Below, piece by piece: positions 36,532 to 44,981 of a DNA stretch of 64,000 nt. The notes under the pieces were generated by a model. The model did no database searches. It saw only the letters and a program-made list of their open reading frames with translations, and was not told the DNA's origin. The translations under genes and the position numbers were made by a program. The first letter of the stretch is position 1; every line of letters starts with the position of its first letter. This stretch comes from Pedobacter puniceum (GTDB lineage: Bacteria > Bacteroidota > Bacteroidia > Sphingobacteriales > Sphingobacteriaceae): assembly GCF_009674685.1 (NCBI RefSeq), contig NZ_WKJI01000004.1, positions 156,427-220,426 on the forward strand. Reading direction: 5' to 3'.

Positions 36532-36738
36532 TTATTTCTCACTTAGGTGATCTATATCTCGGTCGTCTAAAAATCTGCCTTTTGCGATGATGTCATCATC
36601 ATCCCAAATTTTAGAGAAAAAAGCTTTTTCTGATTGTATCCTCTTTAAAAGCGCATGGATAAAAGATAAATCGAACTCTTGTTTATTGAGTTTTATCAGG
36701 TATTCCTGTTCTGTGATTTCTAAAACTGAGTTTTGCAT
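36532..36738 (-). CDS. hypothetical small acidic protein
   Basis: This 68-residue protein has no family I can name. It has an N-terminal strand (SVLEITEQEYLIKL), a helix (DLSFIHALLKRIQSEKAFF) and an Asp-rich C-terminus (WDDDDIIAKGRFLDDRDIDHLSEK). This resembles the architecture of orphan antitoxins, but no toxin gene is adjacent. A terminator at 36766-36803 lies upstream of it, on the far side from lysS termination. Confidence 0.5.
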   Translation of the reverse strand: MQNSVLEITEQEYLIKLNKQEFDLSFIHALLKRIQSEKAFFSKIWDDDDIIAKGRFLDDRDIDHLSEK

Positions 36739-36765
36739 AATATTTTATCTTAATTTCTCCTAAAA

Positions 36766-36803
36766 TAAAAAAGGCCGAATAACTTATCGTTAATCGGCCT
36801 TTA
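36766..36803 (-). terminator. terminator after lysS
   Basis: AAAGGCCGA pairs with TCGGCCTTT around a 15-base loop. It is followed on the minus strand by a T-rich tail, 21 bases after the lysS stop. Confidence 0.85.
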
Positions 36804-36823
36804 AGCTTTTGTTAAGTTTTAGC

Positions 36824-38542
36824 TTATTTAAACCACTCCATAACTTCCTCTTTTTGAGGCATGGTTAAATCTAATTTTAACTTTTTGCGCATCCCACCTA
36901 AATCATTAAATACTTTATTAGGGTTTGCAGTTTTTAAATCTTCTATGGTATTGATACCCATTTTACGAATAACTTGTACCCATGCTTGAGGAATGCCGGC
37001 TGCTACAAAATCTTCATCAGTAGTTACTTTGGCTTTTTTCTCTGGGCGCATTTGCGGGAAGAATAATACTTCCTGTATAGATGATTGGTTGGTCATCAAC
37101 ATCACCAAACGGTCTATACCAATACCTAAACCTGCAGTTGGAGGCATGCCATATTCTAAAGCTCTGATGAAGTCATCATCCATAGCCATAGCTTCGTCAT
37201 CACCACGAGCGGCTAAAGTTAATTGATCTTCAAAACGCTCTTTTTGGTCAATGGCATCGTTTAACTCAGAATAAGCATTAGCAATTTCTTTACCTTGTAC
37301 AAATAGCTCAAAACGCTCTACTAAACCTTCTGTGGTACGGTGTTTTTTAGCTAAAGGTGTCATTTCTATAGGGTAATCGGTAATAAAAGTAGGTTGAATT
37401 AAGTTGTGTTCTACTTTCTCGCCAAAAATAGCATCAACCAATTTACCTTTACCCATACTAGCATCAACCTCAATATTTAAGCTTTTGCAAGTATCTATCA
37501 ATTGCTGCTCGTTCATCTGTGAAACGTCTATACCTGTATATTTCTTAATAGAATCATACATGGATAATTTCTCGTAAGGGCCAGCAAAATCAATTTCATC
37601 GTTCCCAACTTTGATAGTTGTTGTGCCATGAATAGCTGTAGTAACTTTTTCTAAACACTCTTCTACCATGCCCATCATCCAGATGTAGTCTTTATAAGCT
37701 ACATAAATTTCCATGGATGTAAACTCAGGGTTATGGGTACGGTCCATACCTTCGTTTCTGAACATTTTACCAAACTCATAAACACCATCAAAACCTGCAA
37801 CAATAAGTCTTTTTAGGTAAAGCTCGTTAGCAATACGCAAGAAAAGAGGCATGTCTAAGGTATTGTGATAGGTGTTAAACGGTCTTGCTGCTGCACCACC
37901 ATGTATGGCTTGTAAAATAGGTGTTTCTACTTCCATCCAACCTTGCGAATCAAAATAATTACGCATGGTGCTAATGACTTTAGAACGTGTTTTGAATATT
38001 TCTTTAAACTCAGGGTTAACCGTTAAATCAACATAACGCATACGGTAACGCATCTCTGGGTCTGTAAAGCCATCATAAACATTGCCATCATCATCACGTT
38101 TAACAATTGGCAATGGTTTTAAAGATTTACTTAAAACCTTAAATTCTGTTACGTGTATAGAAATTTCTCCGGTTTGTGTAGTAAAAACAAAACCTTTAAC
38201 ACCAATATAATCGCCAATATCTAAAAGCTTTTTAAATACGGTATTGTATAAAGTTTTATCTTCTTCTGGGCAAACATCATCTCTTCTGATATAAGCTTGT
38301 ATTCTGCCAGTAGCGTCTTGTAACTCTACAAAAGAAGCATTTCCCATAATTCTACGGGTCATGATTCTGCCAGCCAAGCTGATATTTTTATAAGAAGTTT
38401 TATCTCTTTCGTAATTTGAAGTAATATCTAAAGCATTTGCATTGATCTCAAATGCCTCTGCAGGATAGGGATTGATACCTAAATTTCTTAGTTCTTGTAA
38501 AGACTGTCGTCTTTGTATTTCCTGTTCTGAAAGTATACTCAT
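36824..38542 (-). CDS. lysS: lysyl-tRNA synthetase, class II
   Basis: This 572-residue enzyme charges tRNA-Lys. An N-terminal OB-fold anticodon-binding domain (about 55-165, SLAGRIMTRRIMGNASFVELQD) precedes the class II catalytic core with motif 2 EFGKMFRNEGMDRTHNPEFTSME and motif 3 GLGIGIDRLVMLM. The C-terminus is longer by about 70 residues (EEVLFFPQMRPEKK then a helical tail ending in PQKEEVMEWFK), a tail known in Bacteroidetes LysRS. ATG at 38542 is chosen because the in-frame TTG at 38563 lies in the -7 promoter box. Confidence 0.96.
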   Translation of the reverse strand: MSILSEQEIQRRQSLQELRNLGINPYPAEAFEINANALDITSNYERDKTSYKNISLAGRIMTRRIMGNASFVELQDATGRIQAYIRRDDVCPEEDKTLYNTVFKKLLDIGDYIGVKGFVFTTQTGEISIHVTEFKVLSKSLKPLPIVKRDDDGNVYDGFTDPEMRYRMRYVDLTVNPEFKEIFKTRSKVISTMRNYFDSQGWMEVETPILQAIHGGAAARPFNTYHNTLDMPLFLRIANELYLKRLIVAGFDGVYEFGKMFRNEGMDRTHNPEFTSMEIYVAYKDYIWMMGMVEECLEKVTTAIHGTTTIKVGNDEIDFAGPYEKLSMYDSIKKYTGIDVSQMNEQQLIDTCKSLNIEVDASMGKGKLVDAIFGEKVEHNLIQPTFITDYPIEMTPLAKKHRTTEGLVERFELFVQGKEIANAYSELNDAIDQKERFEDQLTLAARGDDEAMAMDDDFIRALEYGMPPTAGLGIGIDRLVMLMTNQSSIQEVLFFPQMRPEKKAKVTTDEDFVAAGIPQAWVQVIRKMGINTIEDLKTANPNKVFNDLGGMRKKLKLDLTMPQKEEVMEWFK

Positions 38543-38560
38543 TAATTTGAAAATTTCGGA

Positions 38561-38568
38561 CAAAAATA
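38561..38568 (-). promoter_or_regulatory. -7 box of lysS
   Basis: TATTTTTG on the minus strand, exact match to TAnnTTTG, 18 bases upstream of the lysS ATG. Confidence 0.55.
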
Positions 38569-38647
38569 AGCTTTTCTTTGTTTATTTATAGTCTAAATAC
38601 AACACCGAAAAGCCTATTGTTTTAATGAGTAAGAAATAGGAGGGGAA

Positions 38648-38842
38648 TTAATGGCTGCCCTTTGCTTTTTGAGCTATTAATTCGGCCAATACAGGGTTTA
38701 ATTGGTGTTCTTCAATTAAAAAGTTGATGATGGCCTCGGCATCTGGTTTACCACTTTTTCTGATAATTTCTATCCAATATTCTAAAGGATGACCGGTATT
38801 TTCTTCAATAGCGGTCATCATAGTTTCTGTTGTTTGGTTCAT
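38648..38842 (-). CDS. DUF4287 family small protein
   Basis: The 64-residue protein matches the DUF4287 pattern: a helical domain with TGHPLEYWIEIIRKSGKPDAEAIINFLIEEHQLN, read as its parts GHPLEYWIEII and INFLIEEHQL. Function unknown. It is a lone gene between lysS and the helicase. Confidence 0.72.
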   Translation of the reverse strand: MNQTTETMMTAIEENTGHPLEYWIEIIRKSGKPDAEAIINFLIEEHQLNPVLAELIAQKAKGSH

Positions 38843-38896
38843 AGCCTAGTTTTTATAAAAACTTTAGCTATAATTTTGCCAAAAATTTATACTCTA

Positions 38897-40192
38897 CTAA
38901 TTAGTTTCTTTTCTTTTTCTAAAGAACTTCTTTTTAGCTGTTGGAGCAGTGTTGTTTTTAGCATTCCCTTGAGCGGGTTTATGCTGAGCGGCAGTTTTGC
39001 TTTTTCCAGATTTACCGCCTTTTTTTGTTTTGGGTAAAGCCGTAAACTTAGTCATAGGAAATGGGTTGTCTTCTGCTTTAGGGATAGTTTTTCCTATGAT
39101 TTTTTGGATATCTTGTAAAAATTCTTTCTCTTCTATTTCGCAAAAAGAAAAGGCCGTTCCGTTAGCACCGGCTCTACCTGTTCTGCCAATACGGTGTACA
39201 TAAGTTTCTGGTATGTTAGGGATTTCATAATTTACTACATAAGCTAAATCATCAACATCAATACCTCTGGCGGCAATATCTGTAGCAACTAAAACCCTTA
39301 TTTTATGAGATTTAAATTCTTCTAAAGCCCTTTGTCTGGCATTTTGCGATTTATTACCATGTATGGCAGCAGCTTTGATACCGTGGTTGAGTAGCATTTT
39401 TACTGCTTTATCTGCCCCATGTTTGGTTTTGGTAAATACCAAAGCCGTTTTTATATTTTTATCTTCTAGGATATGGATTAACAATTTATTCTTATTATCC
39501 TTATCTACCATGTAAACAAATTGGTTAATGGTATCTGCCGTAGAAGATTCTGGTGTGACCTCAACCTTAACAGGGTTTTTTAATATTTCTGATGCTAGCT
39601 TTTGAATAACAGGAGGCATCGTTGCAGAGAAAAATAAAGATTGTCTTTTTGTGGGTAAAGCGGCTATCAGTTTTTTAACATCATGAATAAAGCCCATATC
39701 TAACATACGGTCTGCCTCATCTAAAACAAAAAGATTGATGCTTTTTAAACTGATGTAACGCTGGTTCATTAAATCTAAAAGCCTGCCTGGCGTAGCAATT
39801 AAAATATCTACACCTTTTGCTAAAGCATCTGTTTGTGCTTTTTGTCCAACGCCGCCAAAAATAACAGCATATTTTAAGGGTGTATTTTTACCATAAGCAG
39901 CAAAGCTATCTGCAATTTGTATAGCCAATTCTCTGGTTGGGGTAACAATTAAAGCTCTAATAGCTCTTGTACCTTTAGCTTGTTGATGCGATGAGGTATG
40001 TAATAATTGTATAATAGGGATGGCAAATGCAGCAGTTTTACCTGTACCTGTTTGTGCACAACCTAATAAATCATTTCCCTCTAATACTAGTGGAATTGCT
40101 TGTGCCTGAATAGGAGTGGGTTTGGTATAGCCTTCTGTTTGTAAAGCTTTTTTTATCGGATTTATTAAATCCAATTCATCAAATGAAATCAT
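38897..40192 (-). CDS. rhlE: DEAD-box ATP-dependent RNA helicase, RhlE-like
   Basis: The 431-residue RNA helicase shows all core motifs: Q motif [13 protein letters not shown], motif [31 protein letters not shown] in [12 protein letters not shown] in [16 protein letters not shown] and [10 protein letters not shown]. The C-terminal ~50 residues are basic and Lys/Ala-rich ([16 protein letters not shown], ending [12 protein letters not shown]), probably an RNA-binding tail. A second helicase gene lies at 48351. Role inferred: RNA folding and ribosome assembly, especially in cold. Confidence 0.92.
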   Translation of the reverse strand: MISFDELDLINPIKKALQTEGYTKPTPIQAQAIPLVLEGNDLLGCAQTGTGKTAAFAIPIIQLLHTSSHQQAKGTRAIRALIVTPTRELAIQIADSFAAYGKNTPLKYAVIFGGVGQKAQTDALAKGVDILIATPGRLLDLMNQRYISLKSINLFVLDEADRMLDMGFIHDVKKLIAALPTKRQSLFFSATMPPVIQKLASEILKNPVKVEVTPESSTADTINQFVYMVDKDNKNKLLIHILEDKNIKTALVFTKTKHGADKAVKMLLNHGIKAAAIHGNKSQNARQRALEEFKSHKIRVLVATDIAARGIDVDDLAYVVNYEIPNIPETYVHRIGRTGRAGANGTAFSFCEIEEKEFLQDIQKIIGKTIPKAEDNPFPMTKFTALPKTKKGGKSGKSKTAAQHKPAQGNAKNNTAPTAKKKFFRKRKETN

Positions 40193-40306
40193 ATATGGGG
40201 TTAAGGCAAAATCCCATTATTGATATCAAAATAGGCAAACCTTCTTTTTAAATTTTTACAAAGGTGCTTATAATTTCTGGTATTGTTGTTTTTGGTGATG
40301 ATGTTG

Positions 40307-40948
40307 TTACCTGTTTACTTTTAGGATAGGCTGATCATCAGACAATAAACCTTTAACTAAAGATTTCCATTGGAAATAAGAAAAGCCTAAAAAGGAGCCT
40401 GCAGCAACTATTAAATTTCTTATTTTTCCTGATAAGGTTTCAACCAATGTGTTGGGTTTTTCATTTCTACCATGTACCAAAGCGGTTATTTTAGTGCCCT
40501 TACGTATAATAGAGAAAGTAGAACTCGCATCTGAGTCAAAAAAATGTGCCGTTTCTTCTTCAAAAGGTGGTGAAACAGGTTTTACTAACATAGAATAGGT
40601 TTGCTCGTTTTCATGAGCATCGTTTTCTTCTTTAATTTCTATAACCTGTACCCAATCGTATCCCTTCCCTGATGATAATCCAGGGAAAGGAATATTGATT
40701 TGAAAATAATCGCCTAAAGCAACCAAACGTTTGGCCTCATTTCCATTCTTATCTCTCAAGGTAAATTTAGTACCTGTATGTTTAGTGAGTAAATGCCAAT
40801 GGTTTACATCTTTTAAGCGGTTTACAGCTAAATTATAAACCTGAATAGCTTCTTCTAAACTAGATGAAGTAATGCTTTCCTTGATGTCTGTTGCTATACC
40901 TTTTTGTTGTTTAGGTATAATTTCGTTTTGATTTTCCATATTAGCCAT
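40307..40948 (-). CDS. hypothetical protein linked to a short-chain dehydrogenase
   Basis: The 213-residue protein has no family I can name. The N-terminal ~50 residues are polar and probably disordered. The middle (60-160) looks like a mixed beta domain with a KGYDWVQVIEIKEE strand. The C-terminus has a short hydrophobic stretch (IRNLIVAAGSFLGFSYFQW, about 183-201) that may anchor it. The start overlaps the SDR stop by eight bases, so the two are co-translated; an ATG three codons later is possible. Similar SDR companions seem to belong to stress-type loci, which is an inference. Confidence 0.55.
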   Translation of the reverse strand: MANMENQNEIIPKQQKGIATDIKESITSSSLEEAIQVYNLAVNRLKDVNHWHLLTKHTGTKFTLRDKNGNEAKRLVALGDYFQINIPFPGLSSGKGYDWVQVIEIKEENDAHENEQTYSMLVKPVSPPFEEETAHFFDSDASSTFSIIRKGTKITALVHGRNEKPNTLVETLSGKIRNLIVAAGSFLGFSYFQWKSLVKGLLSDDQPILKVNR

Positions 40949-41795
40949 TTACCACTTCACCACCATTTGGATGCATCATTTGTCCGGAGATATAAGATGA
41001 TTCATTAGAAGCTAAGAAAACATAGCAATAAGCTACTTCATTGGGTTGTCCAGGGCGTTTCATGGGTACATTAGAACCAAATTTAGAAACCTTTTCGGCA
41101 TCGAAAGTTGCTGGGATTAAAGGTGTCCAAATAGGACCAGGGGCTACGCCATTTACACGGATACCTTTTTCTACTAAGGACATAGATAAAGAACGAGTAA
41201 AGGCAACTATAGCTCCTTTCGTTGATGAATAATCTAGCAACTGCGGATTGCCCTTGTAAGCCGTAACAGATGCTGTGTTAATAATTGATGAACCTTCTTT
41301 AAGATATGCTAAAGCAGCTTTTACAATATAAAACTGAGAGAAAATATTGGTTCTAAAAGTTTGTTCTAGTTGCGATGAGCTAATATCCTCGATACTTTCT
41401 TGCGGATATTGTACAGCAGCATTATTCACCAGAATATCAATTTTGCCAAATTTCTCTATAGTTTTATCGATAATCAATTGGCAGTGTTTTTCTTCAGAAA
41501 TATCTCCTGCTATGAGTAAGCATTCCGATTGATATTCCTCAACCTCTTTTTTGGTAAGTTCTGCATCTTCAAATTCATTTAAAAATGAGATAACTACTTT
41601 AGCGCCTTCTTTGGCATAAGCTACGGCAACAGCTCTCCCTATGCCGCTATCTCCGCCAGTAATGATGGCTACTTTACCCTTTAAACGTTGTCCGGTTTGT
41701 ATAACACTTTCAAATTCTGGTTGCGGAGTCATTTCTGATTCAATACCTGGTTGATGGTTTTGCTCTTGTGCTGGTAATGTTTGTTCGTTTTCCAT
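40941..41795 (-). CDS. SDR family oxidoreductase (YghA/YdaD-like)
   Basis: The 284-residue short-chain dehydrogenase has the NAD(P) motif TGGDSGIGRAVA (the GxxxGIG pattern), NNAAVQYPQ, the catalytic Ser in INTASVTAYKG, and YSSTKGA for the Tyr-x-x-x-Lys pair. The ~45-residue N-terminal extension with PGIESEMTPQPEFE is typical of the YghA/general-stress subgroup. Substrate unknown. It begins a two-gene unit with the following hypothetical gene. Confidence 0.88.
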   Translation of the reverse strand: MENEQTLPAQEQNHQPGIESEMTPQPEFESVIQTGQRLKGKVAIITGGDSGIGRAVAVAYAKEGAKVVISFLNEFEDAELTKKEVEEYQSECLLIAGDISEEKHCQLIIDKTIEKFGKIDILVNNAAVQYPQESIEDISSSQLEQTFRTNIFSQFYIVKAALAYLKEGSSIINTASVTAYKGNPQLLDYSSTKGAIVAFTRSLSMSLVEKGIRVNGVAPGPIWTPLIPATFDAEKVSKFGSNVPMKRPGQPNEVAYCYVFLASNESSYISGQMMHPNGGEVVNG

Positions 41796-41886
41796 GGTAG
41801 TAGATGTTTTTAGCTAATCATGCTATTTTTGTACCAAATATGTTTTTGGGCAGATATTAAACTTATATTGTAAAAAAATAAAAGAA

Positions 41887-42834
41887 ATGAATTTTAAGCT
41901 GGGAGAATTTGTAAGGTTTGTTGATGAAAATAGAGAAGGTTATATCACCAAAATTATTGATGACCAATTGGTAGGTGTAACAGGTGAAGATGATTTTGAG
42001 ATTCCTGTTTTAGTTACACATATTACCCGTGTTCATGGGTATCAATACCAAGATGTGGAAGATTTAACTGCAAAAGACACTCCTCAAATGGTGAAAGATA
42101 ATTTTACTAAGAGAGGAATACATTTAGCGGTTATTCCTGATGCTAACAAGGGTTCTATTGTACATTTTTATATTGTTAATGAAACTTCTTTTCAGCTTTT
42201 AACAGCTGTGCAAGCAGATAAAAATAATAAAATAACGGGGGAATTTGCAGGTTTGATAGAGCCTCATCAAAACAGAAAAATTTATTCGGCAGCTTTGCCA
42301 GAATTAGATGTTTGGCCTACTTTACATATTCAACTTTTAACTTATGCTACGCAGGATGTTAAATCTTTAGAGCCTTTAAACACGAGTTTTAAATTTAAGG
42401 CTAAGGATTTTTCTGGTGCCAAGGTAAATGTGCCACAAATAAAACAAAATGGCTGGTTACTAAGAGTTGATGAAGACGAACTTAAAATAGATGTTGATAA
42501 ACTAAAAGAAAGCTTTTTTAAACCTATCGCAGAAAAATTAACGCTAGAAAGACCGGCCAAAGAGCTTGACTTACACATAGAAAAATTGAGAGACGATCAT
42601 CAGTTTTTAAATAAAAACGAGATTTTAAATATCCAGCAAGAGCTATTTTTAAAAAATTTAGATGCAGCAATAGCACATAAATATCCTCAAATAATTTTCA
42701 TTCATGGGGTAGGAAATGGTGTTTTAAGAGATTTTATTCATAAAACGGTAAGTAAGCATCCGCAAGTAAAAACCTTTATGGATGCTCAAAAAGAAAAGTT
42801 TGGATATGGTGCTACACAAGTTATTTTCAAATAA
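41887..42834 (+). CDS. DUF2027 and Smr domain protein
   Basis: The 315-residue protein has an N-terminal KOW-like/DUF2027 segment (LGEFVRFVDENREGYITKI), a middle beta domain (~75-170) and a C-terminal Smr domain (~235-315) with ELDLHIEKL and the catalytic-type loop IFIHGVGNGVLR. Smr domains nick or bind nucleic acids; in translation quality control some cut mRNA at stalled ribosomes. The combination is known in Bacteroidetes but its role is not defined. A TATTTTTG box at 41824-41831 may be its promoter. Confidence 0.8.
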   Translation: MNFKLGEFVRFVDENREGYITKIIDDQLVGVTGEDDFEIPVLVTHITRVHGYQYQDVEDLTAKDTPQMVKDNFTKRGIHLAVIPDANKGSIVHFYIVNETSFQLLTAVQADKNNKITGEFAGLIEPHQNRKIYSAALPELDVWPTLHIQLLTYATQDVKSLEPLNTSFKFKAKDFSGAKVNVPQIKQNGWLLRVDEDELKIDVDKLKESFFKPIAEKLTLERPAKELDLHIEKLRDDHQFLNKNEILNIQQELFLKNLDAAIAHKYPQIIFIHGVGNGVLRDFIHKTVSKHPQVKTFMDAQKEKFGYGATQVIFK

Positions 42835-42883
42835 AATAAACCATATGCTAGGCTTATACGTATTTTGAGTTAAATATTTAAAG

Positions 42884-43963
42884 ATGAAAAATATATTTGC
42901 CTTAGTTTTTCTTATCCTTTTCGGATTTTCTTCTTTTGCACAGTTAAAGCCAGGTTTCATGGTTGATGAATATCTGGAAATGTTAAGCGTTTCAAGAGGT
43001 CATATAGATTCTCTTATTCCTGGAGATAAAACTCCAGCCTCAACAAGATTTAAAAAATTGTATCGCTCTAAAGAGATAGGTCTTTTAAACAGATGGGAGT
43101 TATGGGAAGATGCTACAACTGCTGTAATTAGTATAAGAGGCACTACTGCTGATTTACCTAGTTGGATGGAGAATTTCTATGCAGCTATGGTGCCCGCTAC
43201 AGGAAGTATAAAATTAGAAAACAATTTTACTTTCAATTATCAATTAGCTAAAAGTGAAGAGGCTAAAGTTCATGTAGGTTGGTTACTAGGGTTGGCTTAT
43301 TTGCAAAAAGATATTTTACCAAAATTAGATTCATTAGATAAAGCTGGAAAACACCAAATCTTGATTATGGGGCATAGCCAAGGCGCTGCTTTGTCTTATT
43401 TATTGCGTTCTCATTTACATTATTTACAGCAACAGGGTAAACTTAACAAAGCTTTTCAATTTAAGACTTTTTGTAGTGCGCCGCCTAAACCAGGCAATTT
43501 ATATTATGCTTATGATTTTGAAGCTATTAACTATGGTGGCTGGGCTTTTTCTGTTATAAATTCGGCCGATTGGGTGCCTGAAACTCCATTTTCTATACAA
43601 ACGTTAAGAGATTTTAATCCAACCAATCCTTTTGTTAATCTAGATAAAGCGTTAAAAAAACAGCCTTTATTGGTGCGCTTATATGCTAAAAGATTATTTA
43701 AAAGGATTGATAAAAGTACTAGTAAAGCACAGCAAAGATTTGAGCATTATATGGGTACTCAGGTCTTTAAAATTCTAAAGAAAACTTTCCCTGAGATGGA
43801 AGAACCAAAATACGAGTCTTCCAATGCTTATACCCGAGTAGGAACGCCTATTATTTTAACGCCAGATGAACAATATTTAAAAGAACGCTCTTTAAAAGAC
43901 GGTAAAGTTTTTTCTCATCATACCTATTGGGCATATTATCAGCTAGCTTTAAATCTAAAATAA
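42884..43963 (+). CDS. secreted lipase, class 3 family
   Basis: The 359-residue protein begins with a signal peptide (MKNIFALVFLILFGFSSFA). The alpha/beta hydrolase nucleophile elbow is GHSQG with Ser165, preceded by the oxyanion region VISIRGTTADLPSW as in fungal-type class 3 lipases. An Asp (NSADWVPETPF) and the late HHTYW may complete the triad. It would hydrolyse acylglycerols or phospholipids in the periplasm or outside. A DUF4268 gene follows after 17 bases. Confidence 0.82.
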   Translation: MKNIFALVFLILFGFSSFAQLKPGFMVDEYLEMLSVSRGHIDSLIPGDKTPASTRFKKLYRSKEIGLLNRWELWEDATTAVISIRGTTADLPSWMENFYAAMVPATGSIKLENNFTFNYQLAKSEEAKVHVGWLLGLAYLQKDILPKLDSLDKAGKHQILIMGHSQGAALSYLLRSHLHYLQQQGKLNKAFQFKTFCSAPPKPGNLYYAYDFEAINYGGWAFSVINSADWVPETPFSIQTLRDFNPTNPFVNLDKALKKQPLLVRLYAKRLFKRIDKSTSKAQQRFEHYMGTQVFKILKKTFPEMEEPKYESSNAYTRVGTPIILTPDEQYLKERSLKDGKVFSHHTYWAYYQLALNLK

Positions 43964-43965
43964 GC

Positions 43966-43973
43966 TATTTTTG
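43966..43973 (+). promoter_or_regulatory. -7 box of the DUF4268 gene
   Basis: TATTTTTG, exact match, seven bases before the ATG and overlapping the three bases after the lipase stop. Confidence 0.5.
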
Positions 43974-43980
43974 TGCCTTC

Positions 43981-44445
43981 ATGTATACAAGAGAAGAAGC
44001 CTCAAGAATAAGGGAAGAATTTTGGACTAGCTTTGGTAAGTATCTAGCGCCCCACCAATCAATCTTTGGTACTAAAGTAAATTGGGTTAATTATAAAACT
44101 GGGGTAAAGGATATTTATTTCAGGATGCAAGCTGATAAAAGAACTGCATCAATTTGTATAGCCATCACTCATGCAGATTTAGGTCTTCAAGAGCTATTTT
44201 TTGAACAGTTTCAAGAATTTAAGTTACTTTTAGAGCAAGCCTGTAAAGAAGAATGGGATTGGCAGCAACATACCCAAGATGATTATGGCAGAACCATTTC
44301 TCGCATTGGTTTAGAAATAAATCAAGTAAATGTTTTTAATAAACAAGATTGGCCGGCTATCATCTCTTTTTTTAAACCACGTATCATAGCGCTTGATGAT
44401 TTTTGGTATGATGTTAAAGACAATTTTGTTGAGCTAAGTAGATAA
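43981..44445 (+). CDS. DUF4268 family protein
   Basis: The 154-residue protein matches DUF4268: YTREEASRIREEFWTSFGKYL at the start and the KVNWVNYKTGVKDIYFRM strand. The domain also occurs at the end of restriction-linked and nuclease-like proteins; here it stands alone. Function unknown. ATG at 43981 is preferred over an in-frame upstream ATG that would overlap the lipase gene and be read across the -7 box. Confidence 0.78.
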   Translation: MYTREEASRIREEFWTSFGKYLAPHQSIFGTKVNWVNYKTGVKDIYFRMQADKRTASICIAITHADLGLQELFFEQFQEFKLLLEQACKEEWDWQQHTQDDYGRTISRIGLEINQVNVFNKQDWPAIISFFKPRIIALDDFWYDVKDNFVELSR

Positions 44446-44510
44446 ATTTTTTTGTCTTGTTTCTGGCATCATTTATGGTTTATTCATGATGAACTAAAAT
44501 TAAGATCATT

Positions 44511-44804
44511 ATGGATAAGTTGAAAAAATTTGCATTAATGGAGAAAATCTCACATGAGCTAGAAGATCTTAAAAATAGCCAAGTAGCTGTTTTAAATAAG
44601 ATGGCTAAAATTGAGATTGATAATATGGAGCTGAATAATAAAAAGCTTGAAGATAAATTGCCAGATATGCACCAAAGTGCAGCAGATATGGTTGATAGTA
44701 TTCAGGAAATATTAAGCGATTTTGAAAGTATTAAATCTTCTTACGAGAGTAAAAACAATATTGACACTTTAAAAGAGCAAGAATTAGTTAATAGTGTAAA
44801 ATAG
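44511..44804 (+). CDS. hypothetical small coiled-coil protein
   Basis: The 97-residue protein is almost entirely helical and charged, with heptad-like spacing (LMEKISHELEDLKNSQVAVL and NMELNNKKLEDKL). It has no signal peptide. No family recognised. It follows the DUF4268 gene by 65 bases. Confidence 0.5.
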   Translation: MDKLKKFALMEKISHELEDLKNSQVAVLNKMAKIEIDNMELNNKKLEDKLPDMHQSAADMVDSIQEILSDFESIKSSYESKNNIDTLKEQELVNSVK

Positions 44805-44937
44805 AAAGTACAGGGTTTAAATTATAAAGTACAGAGTATATAGACCCCAGAAGCCGGACATCTAGGAGATAATCTTAAACATTAAATAGAAATTCCTGAA
44901 GAACGAAGGGTTTAAGAAGTATTATATTGAGCCAAAA

Positions 44938-44969
44938 TAAAAAGAGCCGTTTCATGAACGACTCTTTTT
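44938..44969 (-). terminator. terminator after hscA
   Basis: AAAGAGCCG and CGACTCTTT form a stem with one mismatch and a ten-base loop. A/T runs flank it on both sides. Confidence 0.75.
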
Positions 44970-44981
44970 ATTTTATGGGTT

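Noticed and set aside
36532-36738. Toxin-antitoxin assignment for the 68-residue protein
   Set aside because: The architecture is antitoxin-like, but the neighbour is a DUF3820 gene on the opposite strand and no toxin is present.
36993-37226. Plus-strand frame opposite lysS
   Set aside because: Antisense to the catalytic core of lysS; no independent support.
43927-43980. N-terminal extension of the DUF4268 protein
   Set aside because: It overlaps the lipase end and is read across a -7 box; the DUF4268 similarity starts at the later ATG.
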